Assembly: GCA_021818125.1 (NCBI GenBank)
Contig: JAKAFG010000038.1
Coordinates: 1-12,113, forward strand
DNA: 12,113 bases
Direction: 5' to 3'
Source of the DNA: Pseudomonadota bacterium
GTDB lineage: Bacteria; Pseudomonadota; Gammaproteobacteria; Acidithiobacillales; Acidithiobacillaceae
The position numbers and the translations under genes were made by a program. How positions within the stretch are numbered: the first letter of the stretch is position 1; the number at the start of each line of letters is the position of its first letter. The notes under the pieces were generated by a model. It was given only the letters and a program-made list of their open reading frames with translations. It was not told the DNA's origin and did no database searches. Of the stretch, positions 1 through 6,522 are shown piece after piece.

Positions 1-1608
1 TTCTTCGTTGAGCAGGCTGCGGTCCATGAGCTGCCCGGTATCGGGGTCACGGAACTCCGTATCCTGTAGCCAGAAATCGGCATACTGGATGTAGCGATCA
101 AAGAGATTCTGGCCGTAATCGCCGTAACTCTCCAGATAGGCCTTCTGGATTTCCAGGCCAAGGAACTCGGCATAACGGGGGGCCAGCTCGGTCTTCAGGA
201 AGGCGAGATAGCGGGACTCCATTTCCGCCGGGAACTGCTCGGCACGGACCTGAGTTTCCAGCACATGCAGGAGATGCACCGGGTTGGCCGCCACCTCATC
301 GCTGTCGAAGTTGAAGGTACGGGACAGGATCTTGTAGGCGAAGCGGGTGGAAATGCCGTCCATGCCCTCGTCCACACCGGCCGCATCACGGTATTCCTGC
401 AGACTTTTGGCCTTGGGGTCCTTGTCCTTGAGGGACTTGCCGTCATAGACCTCCATCTTCGACCACAAGCTGCTGTTGCCCGGCTCCTTGAGGCGGCTGA
501 GGACAGAGAAGCGGGCCAGCATGTCCATGGTATCGGGGGCACAGGGAGCGGCGTTGAGGGCACTGCTTTCGAGGAGCTTGTGGTAGATCTGCGTCTCTTC
601 CGTGACGCGCAGGCAATAGGGCACCTTGACGATGTAGACACGGTCGAGGAAAGCCTCGTTGCGCTTGTTATTGCGGAAGGCGGACCACTCCGATTCATTG
701 CTGTGGGCCAGGATGATGCCCTGGAAGGGCATGGCGCCGAAACCTTCAGTACCGTTGTAGGTGCCCTCCTGGGTGGCCGTCAGCAAGGGGTGGAGCATCT
801 TGATGGGCGCCTTGAACATCTCGACAAACTCCAGCACACCCTGGGTGGCGACGTTGAGGCCGCCCGCATAGGAATAGGCGTCGGGATCGTCCTGGGAGAA
901 GTCTTCCAGCTTGCGGATGTCCACCTTGCCGACGAGGCTGGAGATATCCTGATTGTTCTCGTCGCCCGGCTCCACCTTGGTGATGCCGATCTGGTGCAAC
1001 TGGGACGGCATCAGACGGTGGACGGCGAATTTACGGATGTCACCGCCGAACTCGCGCAGCCGTTTGGCCGCCCAGGGGGACATCACGCCATTGAGGGCGC
1101 GGCGGGGGATGCCGAAGCGATCCTCCAATACCGGACCATCTTCATTCCGATCGAAGAGCCCCAGCGGCGACTCGAAGAGCGGCGATACCTTGCCATGAGC
1201 GGCGAGGCAGTAGATGGGGTATTGCTCCATCAGGCTCTTCAGACGTTCCGCCAGAGAGGATTTGGCCGCCCCCACCGGGCCGAGCAGATAGAGAATCTGC
1301 TTGCGCTCTTCCAAGCCCTGTGCCGCGTGGCGGAAATAGGCGACGAGGTTTTCTACGACATCTTCAATACCGTAGAAGTCCTTGAAGGCGGGGTAGGTGA
1401 GCAGCTTGCGGTTCATGAAAATACGTGACAGCCGGGGATCTGCCTGGGTGTCCAGCACCTGCGGCTCGCCAACGGCTGCCAGCATCCGCTCGGCGGCAGT
1501 GGCATAAGCCATGGGCTCACGCGCGCAGAGATCAAGATAGGCATCAATGGAAAAGGTGACTTCCTGCTGTTGCAGAAAACGCTCCTGGTAACGGTCGAAT
1601 AACGCCAT
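1..1608 (-). CDS. prkA: PrkA-family serine protein kinase (AAA+ domain), 3' end outside window
   Basis: The gene encodes 536 residues and runs off the left edge, so roughly the last 100 residues of this family (about 640 aa) are missing. The product begins MALFDRYQERF. It carries a P-loop GPVGAAKSS at about residues 110-118, followed by the AAA+-like region and then the C-terminal kinase-type region up to the cut (last residues LLNEE). PrkA (YeaG in E. coli) is a cytoplasmic Ser/Thr kinase linked to stress, sporulation or nitrogen-starvation survival. The start at 1608 is set by AAGGAG six bases upstream. In the P-loop the usual Gly before Lys is Ala (GAAKS rather than GGGKS). Upstream lies a sigma-54 promoter with NtrC-like sites, which fits the known NtrC dependence of E. 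coli yeaGH. The family call is firm; the substrate is unknown. Confidence 0.95.
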   Translation of the reverse strand, partial: MALFDRYQERFLQQQEVTFSIDAYLDLCAREPMAYATAAERMLAAVGEPQVLDTQADPRLSRIFMNRKLLTYPAFKDFYGIEDVVENLVAYFRHAAQGLEERKQILYLLGPVGAAKSSLAERLKSLMEQYPIYCLAAHGKVSPLFESPLGLFDRNEDGPVLEDRFGIPRRALNGVMSPWAAKRLREFGGDIRKFAVHRLMPSQLHQIGITKVEPGDENNQDISSLVGKVDIRKLEDFSQDDPDAYSYAGGLNVATQGVLEFVEMFKAPIKMLHPLLTATQEGTYNGTEGFGAMPFQGIILAHSNESEWSAFRNNKRNEAFLDRVYIVKVPYCLRVTEETQIYHKLLESSALNAAPCAPDTMDMLARFSVLSRLKEPGNSSLWSKMEVYDGKSLKDKDPKAKSLQEYRDAAGVDEGMDGISTRFAYKILSRTFNFDSDEVAANPVHLLHVLETQVRAEQFPAEMESRYLAFLKTELAPRYAEFLGLEIQKAYLESYGDYGQNLFDRYIQYADFWLQDTEFRDPDTGQLMDRSLLNEE

Positions 1609-1657
1609 TTGCCACTCCTTGCGGCACTGCCGCGTTTGCAAGATGCACCGTGAAACT

Positions 1658-1673
1658 AGCATTTCTTGTGCCA
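1658..1673 (-). promoter_or_regulatory. Sigma-54 promoter of prkA
   Basis: On the minus strand the bases read TGGCACAAGAAATGCT. This matches TGGCAC-N5-TTGCW at all fixed positions except one (A for the first T of the -12 box), with the invariant GG and GC ten bases apart. The expected start site is near 1647, giving a leader of about 39 bases before the prkA ATG at 1608. Two NtrC-like sites lie about 108 and 130 bases upstream of that start, a distance typical of NtrC enhancers. Confidence 0.88.
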
Positions 1674-1746
1674 GTTTGGCATTTGCGGCTCCAGCCGTCT
1701 GCCGTTTTGCGATGGGGGATGACGAGAGGGATCGCCACGAACCCGG

Positions 1747-1763
1747 AGCGCTGGAATGGTGCG
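1747..1763. promoter_or_regulatory. Weak NtrC-like site upstream of prkA
   Basis: AGCGCTGGAATGGTGCG keeps one good half (TGGTGCG) and a degenerate second half of the NtrC palindrome TGCACCA-N3-TGGTGCA. Its centre is 22 bases, about two helical turns, from the stronger site at 1769-1785. It lies near -108 relative to the predicted prkA start. The spacing supports a tandem enhancer, but on its own this site would not be convincing. Confidence 0.4.
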
Positions 1764-1768
1764 TCCGT

Positions 1769-1785
1769 CGCACAAGTATGGTGCA
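1769..1785. promoter_or_regulatory. NtrC-like enhancer site upstream of prkA
   Basis: CGCACAAGTATGGTGCA matches the dyad GCAC-N7-GTGC that is the core of NtrC sites, and its right half TGGTGCA is perfect. The centre is about 130 bases upstream of the predicted prkA start. It could also act on the other two sigma-54 promoters in this control region, since such enhancers work at a distance. Confidence 0.65.
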
Positions 1786-1913
1786 GAATCTTGGATGGCG
1801 CCAGTGCAACGAAGACGCCCTACCCCTCTGGTTTGACGGGTGGCGCGGGGATGGCGCTGTTTGTTAACGGGCTGTTTTTACGGGATGTATAGAAATTAAA
1901 TCGGCTTGCGAAC

Positions 1914-1938
1914 AAAAAAAGGGCGGGAGGACCGCCCT
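1914..1938 (-). terminator. Rho-independent terminator of the predicted small RNA
   Basis: On the minus strand a 7-bp GC-rich stem AGGGCGG/CCGCCCT encloses the loop TCCTC and is followed by an unbroken T run (seven T, the first being the last base of the stem). The T run lies only on the minus-strand side, so it terminates leftward transcription. No protein gene ends just upstream of it on that strand, which is why it points to an RNA gene. Confidence 0.85.
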
Positions 1939-1978
1939 GGAAGCCACTTGAGGAGGAGTGATCACATAACCATGATCA
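1914..1978 (-). ncRNA. Predicted sigma-54-dependent small RNA of about 65 nt
   Basis: A sigma-54 promoter at 1989-2004 predicts a start at or next to 1978, and an intrinsic terminator ends at about 1914. The RNA would begin with hairpin UGAUCA-(8 nt)-UGAUCA (1978-1959), whose first base coincides with the predicted start. Next comes CUCCUCCUC (1958-1950), which can sit in the loop of a small CACU/AGUG hairpin. Last is the terminator, with loop UCCUC. Two of the three loops thus carry anti-Shine-Dalgarno sequence, as seen in some known proteobacterial small RNAs. Nitrogen-regulated sigma-54 small RNAs are known (NrsZ of Pseudomonas), but I see no sequence likeness to a named family. No usable reading frame lies within it. 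Existence is inferred from promoter, structure and terminator together. Confidence 0.6.
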
Positions 1979-1988
1979 GTGTTTATGC

Positions 1989-2004
1989 AGCAGGAAGTGT
2001 GCCA
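1989..2004 (-). promoter_or_regulatory. Sigma-54 promoter of the predicted small RNA
   Basis: The minus strand reads TGGCACACTTCCTGCT, which matches TGGCAC-N5-TTGCW at every fixed position but one (C for the first T of the -12 box). The predicted start, twelve bases past the -12 GC, is 1978, exactly where the 5' hairpin begins. No clear NtrC palindrome lies close upstream (2005-2143). Confidence 0.75.
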
Positions 2005-2067
2005 GTTTCTCGATGTACTGCTGCGCCGTCGCGTAGATGTCTTAAAAGGACTCACTTCGGCCCGACG

Positions 2068-2083
2068 TGGCACATCCTTTGCT
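2068..2083 (+). promoter_or_regulatory. Sigma-54 promoter of the PDC-sensor gene
   Basis: TGGCACATCCTTTGCT matches TGGCAC-N5-TTGCW at every position. The expected start is near 2094, about 50 bases before the ATG at 2144. It faces away from the small-RNA promoter, with predicted starts 116 bases apart. The nearest NtrC-like site (1769-1785) is over 300 bases upstream, so another enhancer-binding protein may be the activator. Confidence 0.88.
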
Positions 2084-2143
2084 CTGTTAGTGGGCGCCCA
2101 TTCCCGGCGTATTTCCGGCCTTCGACCCGACAGGTGACCACCT

Positions 2144-3088
2144 ATGAATCGCTTCGAGCATTTTCGTGAAGTGCGCAAAGATCTTGCAGCCCTACTGGGG
2201 GGAGTGGTCGATGCGCTAGCCAGTCCGCTGCTTTTACAGCAGGGCTGTGAGGCACAACGACAAAAACTGGCTTGCCTCATTGCCCGGCATCCTTTCCTGG
2301 ACCTTTGCTATCTGCTCGATGCAGAGGGCTTGCAGCTTGGCGATAACGTCGCTGCCTCCCGGCGGCGGGGTACGCAGGGCGGGGACGGCGTGGATCGCAG
2401 CCACCGGCCGTATTACCGGCTGACGCTGGAGGCGAATAGCCCGGTACTCACCGAACCTTATCTTTCTTCTGCCAATGGCCATATTTGTGTGACTGCCGCC
2501 GCACCGATTCGTGATGAAAGTGGCAAACTGCTGGGTATGGTGGTAGCGGATAGTGAGTTGGATCGCGCCCTTGCGCTGTTGGAAGAGGACGATATTCGCC
2601 GCAGTTTTGAACCCTATTTTAAGGTTTTCTACATTTTGTTTTCATTGGGATTGCTGGCGGTGAGCATGGCTTTGGGGTTGCACGCGGTGCTGTCGCTGGG
2701 GCCGGTATGGTCCGCAGCAGCTTCTCCGGGAGACTTTGCTGCCCCTTTTCAGGCAACCATTCTCTTTACGCTGGCATTGGCGGTATTCGATTTGGCGAAG
2801 ACCATTTTTGAAGAGGAGGTGCTGCTCCGCAAAGATATTCGTCGCCACAGCACCACCCGGCGCACCCTGACCCGCTTTATCGCCGCCATATTGATTGCGG
2901 TGTCTATTGAAGGGTTGATGCTGGTTTTCAAATTCGCCCTGGATGCCCCGCAACATTTGTGGCTGGCGGTGGTGTTGTTGCTTGCCGCCGCCGCCCTGAT
3001 GGTCGCACTGGGTGTCTATGTGTATCTCGGCGCAAGGGCAGAGGTTCTGCTCTTACAGCACAAGGATCAGCGCCAGGAAGAAAGCTGA
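2144..3088 (+). CDS. Membrane protein with N-terminal PDC/Cache sensor domain
   Basis: The product has 314 residues. The first 150 or so look like a PDC (Cache-type) ligand-sensing domain, with core motif RSHRPYY at about residues 85-91, then TEPYLS and the closing strands around AAPIRDESGKLLGMVVAD (118-136). Four hydrophobic segments follow, at about 162-183, 204-222, 245-265 and 272-296, with a positively charged stretch (LLRKDIRRHSTTRR, 227-240) between the second and third. There is no kinase, cyclase or methyl-accepting output domain. No membrane segment precedes the sensor domain, so the domain may lie in the cytoplasm, unlike most PDC sensors. The start is supported by AGGTGA six bases upstream and by a full-consensus sigma-54 promoter. 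Its role is unknown; regulation suggests a starvation or nitrogen response. Confidence 0.85.
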   Translation: MNRFEHFREVRKDLAALLGGVVDALASPLLLQQGCEAQRQKLACLIARHPFLDLCYLLDAEGLQLGDNVAASRRRGTQGGDGVDRSHRPYYRLTLEANSPVLTEPYLSSANGHICVTAAAPIRDESGKLLGMVVADSELDRALALLEEDDIRRSFEPYFKVFYILFSLGLLAVSMALGLHAVLSLGPVWSAAASPGDFAAPFQATILFTLALAVFDLAKTIFEEEVLLRKDIRRHSTTRRTLTRFIAAILIAVSIEGLMLVFKFALDAPQHLWLAVVLLLAAAALMVALGVYVYLGARAEVLLLQHKDQRQEES

Positions 3089-3122
3089 GGCACCTTCCCG
3101 TGCGGATGGTACCGCCCCTCAG
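3085..3122. terminator. Possible bidirectional hairpin between convergent genes
   Basis: CTGAGG and CCTCAG form a 6-bp stem that spans the stop codons of both convergent genes (3086-3088 plus, 3119-3121 minus), with a short inner ACC/GGT pairing. There is no T run on either side, so it is at best a weak terminator. Confidence 0.3.
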
Positions 3123-6100
3123 ATTGGCGCGGCGGGGCGGGCTAGGCGCAGATCCAGGGTGTGGGGATAATCCGGCTGATCTTCCGCATAAGGCGGTAGC
3201 CAGATGTGTTCACCACTGCCGGTGGGCACGAAGAGGCTCTCGCTGGGACCCGACATGATCGCATCCGGCTGCGGACCCTGACTGTGCCCGGTGGTGGTGA
3301 AACGGCTCTGGCGCCGCGCCTCCGCTTCCCAGGCGTTGACCGGAAAGACCTCTGAATTACGTCCACCGGGATGCATGACATGGTAGGTGCAGCCGCCCAC
3401 GCTACGCCCGTTCCAAGTGTCGATCAGATCAAAAGTCAGTGGCGTATGTACCGGAATGGTGGGGTGCAGCGCGGACGGCGGCTGCCAGGCGCGATAGCGT
3501 ACCCCGGCCACCTGCTCATCATGGGCGCGGGTGGCCCGCAGCGGCACCCACCGTCCGTTGCAGGCGAGCACATGGCGCCCCGGGGTCATACCGGTCACCC
3601 GCACCTGCAGCCGTTCAATCGAGGAATCCACGTAGCGCGCCGTGCCGCTGCCCGACATCTCTTCGCCGAGAACATGCCAGGGTTCGATGGCGGCACGCAG
3701 TTCGATGTCGATCTCGCCGACCCGGACATGACCGTGCTGCGGAAAGCGGAACTCAGAGAAGGGCGCCAGCCATTCCAGATCGAAGGCAATGCCGTGTTCC
3801 TGCAGGTCCGCGCAAACGTCGCGGAGATCCTCCCAGACGTAATGGGGCAGCATGAAACGGTCATGCAGCGTGGTCCCCCAGCGCACCAGTTCATGGCGAT
3901 AGGGGTCTTCCCAGAAACGCAGCAAGAGGCTGCGCACCAGCAGTTGCTGCACCAGACTCATGCGCGCGTGGGGCGGCATCTCGAAGGCGCGCAGTTCCAC
4001 CAGCCCCTGTCGGCCGGCGGACCCGGCCGGCGAATAGAGCTTGTCGATACAAATCTCGGCGCGGTGGGTGTTGCCGGTAATGTCCACCAGCAGATTGCGG
4101 AAGAGGCGGTCCACCAGCCACGGCTGGGGCACGGTACCGGGTGGCACTTGGGCAAAAGCGATCTCCAGCTCGTAAAGGGCCTCATGGCGCGCCTCATCCA
4201 CTCGCGGTGATTGACTGGTGGGGCCGATAAACATGCCGCTGAAAAAATAAGACAGGGCCGGGTGATGCTGCCAGTAGGTGATCAGGCTCTGCAGCAGATC
4301 GGGGCGGCGCAAAAAGGGACTGTCGCCGGGGGTGGCGCCGCCGAGCGTCAGGTGATTGCCGCCGCCGGTGCCGGTATGGCGCCCATCCAGCATGAATTTT
4401 TCGGCGGTCAGCCGGCAGGCGTGGGCATCGTCATAGATGGCCGTGGTCTTTTCCACCATCTCCTGCCAGTGCGTGGAAGGATGGATATTGACCTCGATGA
4501 CCCCAGGGTCGGGGGTGACGAGCAGCTTCTCCACCCGTGGATCGCTGGGCGGCGCATAACCCTCGATGACCACCGGCATATTGAGTTCGGTGGCGCTGTG
4601 TTCGACCGCGCTGAGCAGGTACAGATAGTGTTCCGTCACCTGCAAGGGCGGGAAGAAGCAGTACAGGCAGCCTTTGCGGATTTCCAGGGTGACTGCGGTA
4701 TGGGGGATCTCCTCCCAGAGTTGCCGGTCCGCCGTGGGTGATGGCGGCGCTTCGGGGACGTGGCTGTAGCGCGCGGCGATCTCGCCGTGGATATCCGGCA
4801 ATGGCGGCATCGGCGCGAAGGGGTCACTCTCCGGCTGCCATTTTTTATGGGCTTCGACGACCCAGGGCAGGCTGTCGAGGGGCAGGCGCATGCCCAGCGG
4901 GGAGTCGCCGGGCAGCAGAACCAGCCGCCCGCCCCGGAAACTCCAGGGCGCCGAGTACCAGCGCTGCTGGCGCCATTCCCAGGCGAGGGGAAGCACCCAA
5001 CCCACCGGGTGGTCGAGTCCGGCCTGCAATTTGCCGATCAGCGCCTGGCGTTCCAGCGGGTCATCTAAGCGATGGGTGCTGAGATCAATATTAACCGGGG
5101 TGCGGCCTTCCTGATGCAGGATATGCCAGGCATCTTCGTAAGCGGGCAGCAGGCGGTTGCTGTCGAGCTGCAGGTGGCGGGTCAGGGCGCAAGCGAAGTT
5201 GTGGACATCATCCACCTGCCAGCCGTAGTCGTGCAGTGGATCGGCGAGCAGCCGGGGTTCGTGCCACAAGGGAATACCATCCTTGCGCCAGTAGAGGCCG
5301 AGTGCCCAGCGCGGCAGGGGCTCGCCGGGGTACCATTTGCCTTCACCGGTATGCCGCAGCGCGCCCGGCGCGAAGCGCGCGCCGAGGCGCTGCGCCAGCT
5401 TCTCGGCGCGTTCCCGCTTGCGGTCGCCGAGGGCTTCATGATTCCATTCGGGGTCATCCACCCCTTCGCTGGCCACGAAGGTGGGCTCGCCGCCCATGGT
5501 GAGGCGCATGTCGGCGGCCTGCAGACGGATATCTACCGCGTTGCCCAAGGCCATGACGTGTGCCCATTGCGTATTGGTGTAGGGCTTGGTGACGCGCGGT
5601 GTCTCCGGCAGGCGGGTGACGGAGTTGGCGAAGTGAAACTCCACCTCGCAGGCGTCGGTGGCGCCGGTGATGGGGGCGGCGCTTTCATAATGCGGTGTGC
5701 AGGCCAGCGGGATGTGTCCCTCGCTGGCAAACAGTCCGGAGGTAGGATCGAGACCGATCCAGCCGGCGCCGGGAACATAAACCTCCACCCAGGCGTGGAG
5801 ATCGGTGAAATCGCTGGCTGGACCTGACGGTCCATCCAGTGGTGCCTGATCAGCCACCAGTTGCACCAGATAGCCGGACACGAAGCGGGCGGCGAGACCC
5901 ATGTGGCGGAGTACCTGCACCAGCAGCCAGGCGGTGTCGCGACAGGAGCCGCTGGCTTTTTGCAGGGTTTCTTCCGGGGTTTGTACCCCGACCTCCATGC
6001 GCAGGGTATAGCCGATGTGCCCCTGCAGTCGCTGGTTAACGGCAACGAGGAAGTCCACGGTGCGCTGACGACGGCGCTTGATGTCGAGCAGAAAGCGCTG

Positions 6101-6481
6101 CATTAACAGGCCTGCCTCCTCCCGCTCCAGATAGGGAGCCAGTTCTTTGCGGAGGGCGGGGTCGTAATGGAAGGGCCAGTGTTCTGCCGCAGGCTCTATA
6201 AAGAAATCAAAGGGATCTATCACTGTCAGGTCGGCGATGACCTCCACATCCACTTTAAGCGACTTTGCGCGTTCCGGAAAAACGAGGCGCCCCTGGTAAT
6301 TGCCGAAAGGGTCCTGTTGCCAGTTGAGGAAGTGCCTGGCCGGTTCGACGTTGAGCGAGTAGGCGAGGATCGGCGTCCGGCAATGGGGCGCCGGGCGCAG
6401 GCGCAGCACATGGGGGTGGATCTGCACCAGGCGATCAAAGTCATACTCGGTCTGGTGGCGCAGGACGACATGGATACCCAT
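3119..6481 (-). CDS. Transglutaminase-like protease fused to putative amidoligase (DUF2126)
   Basis: The product has 1120 residues. Residues 1-100 match the bacterial transglutaminase N-terminal region. Residues about 150-250 form a transglutaminase core with a complete Cys-His-Asp triad: Cys180 in GSCRDTAWL, His229 in DLHAWVEVY and Asp245 in GLDPTSG. From about residue 320 to the end runs DUF2126, annotated as a putative amidoligase, with motifs MRLTMGGEPTFV (325-336), GVIEVNIHPS (660-669), GTGGGNHLTLGG (704-715), HRAEICIDKLYSP (806-818) and GLVELRAFEMPPH (826-838). No signal peptide is seen, so it is probably cytoplasmic. One protein would thus both cut or transfer and form amide bonds on a peptide-like product. 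It is the last gene of the ATP-grasp operon, 41 bases after the alpha-E gene. GAGGG eight bases before the ATG supports the start. The substrate is not known. Confidence 0.95.
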   Translation of the reverse strand: MGIHVVLRHQTEYDFDRLVQIHPHVLRLRPAPHCRTPILAYSLNVEPARHFLNWQQDPFGNYQGRLVFPERAKSLKVDVEVIADLTVIDPFDFFIEPAAEHWPFHYDPALRKELAPYLEREEAGLLMQRFLLDIKRRRQRTVDFLVAVNQRLQGHIGYTLRMEVGVQTPEETLQKASGSCRDTAWLLVQVLRHMGLAARFVSGYLVQLVADQAPLDGPSGPASDFTDLHAWVEVYVPGAGWIGLDPTSGLFASEGHIPLACTPHYESAAPITGATDACEVEFHFANSVTRLPETPRVTKPYTNTQWAHVMALGNAVDIRLQAADMRLTMGGEPTFVASEGVDDPEWNHEALGDRKRERAEKLAQRLGARFAPGALRHTGEGKWYPGEPLPRWALGLYWRKDGIPLWHEPRLLADPLHDYGWQVDDVHNFACALTRHLQLDSNRLLPAYEDAWHILHQEGRTPVNIDLSTHRLDDPLERQALIGKLQAGLDHPVGWVLPLAWEWRQQRWYSAPWSFRGGRLVLLPGDSPLGMRLPLDSLPWVVEAHKKWQPESDPFAPMPPLPDIHGEIAARYSHVPEAPPSPTADRQLWEEIPHTAVTLEIRKGCLYCFFPPLQVTEHYLYLLSAVEHSATELNMPVVIEGYAPPSDPRVEKLLVTPDPGVIEVNIHPSTHWQEMVEKTTAIYDDAHACRLTAEKFMLDGRHTGTGGGNHLTLGGATPGDSPFLRRPDLLQSLITYWQHHPALSYFFSGMFIGPTSQSPRVDEARHEALYELEIAFAQVPPGTVPQPWLVDRLFRNLLVDITGNTHRAEICIDKLYSPAGSAGRQGLVELRAFEMPPHARMSLVQQLLVRSLLLRFWEDPYRHELVRWGTTLHDRFMLPHYVWEDLRDVCADLQEHGIAFDLEWLAPFSEFRFPQHGHVRVGEIDIELRAAIEPWHVLGEEMSGSGTARYVDSSIERLQVRVTGMTPGRHVLACNGRWVPLRATRAHDEQVAGVRYRAWQPPSALHPTIPVHTPLTFDLIDTWNGRSVGGCTYHVMHPGGRNSEVFPVNAWEAEARRQSRFTTTGHSQGPQPDAIMSGPSESLFVPTGSGEHIWLPPYAEDQPDYPHTLDLRLARPAAPI

Positions 6482-6522
6482 GATGATTCCCTCTGGAGGT
6501 GAAGTGGGTGTGGCGTTTTCCG

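Larger units (their letters stand above)
1609..2143. other. 535-base intergenic control region between prkA and the PDC-sensor gene
   Basis: I find no convincing protein gene here. Short open frames on both strands lack ribosome sites and show no family resemblance. The region holds three sigma-54 promoters: for prkA (minus, 1658-1673), for a predicted small RNA (minus, 1989-2004) and for the PDC-sensor gene (plus, 2068-2083). It also holds two NtrC-like sites (1747-1763, 1769-1785) and one intrinsic terminator (1914-1938). The stretch 1786-1910 shows nothing I can name. Confidence 0.8.

Noticed and set aside
265..1428. Long plus-strand open frame of 387 codons
   Set aside because: It is wholly antisense to prkA, whose frame gives a clear family match. 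It has no ribosome site and no recognisable domain, and reflects the GC-rich codon bias of the real gene.
1976..2041. Minus-strand peptide tail DIYATAQQYIEKLAHFLLHKH with in-frame stops upstream, looking like the end of a decayed gene (I considered a cytochrome c remnant)
   Set aside because: There is no start codon, the heme-motif reading needs a frameshift and a base change, and the stretch coincides with a near-consensus sigma-54 promoter, which explains the sequence better.
1864..2280. Minus-strand open frame of 138 codons across the control region
   Set aside because: It runs through the start of the PDC-sensor gene, both sigma-54 promoters and the terminator. It is rich in Arg and Ser and has no family resemblance.
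3371..5827. Several plus-strand open frames of 114 to 279 codons
   Set aside because: They lie antisense to the transglutaminase/amidoligase gene, are rich in Arg, Ala, Gly and Pro, and lack recognisable domains. They are shadows of the true frame.
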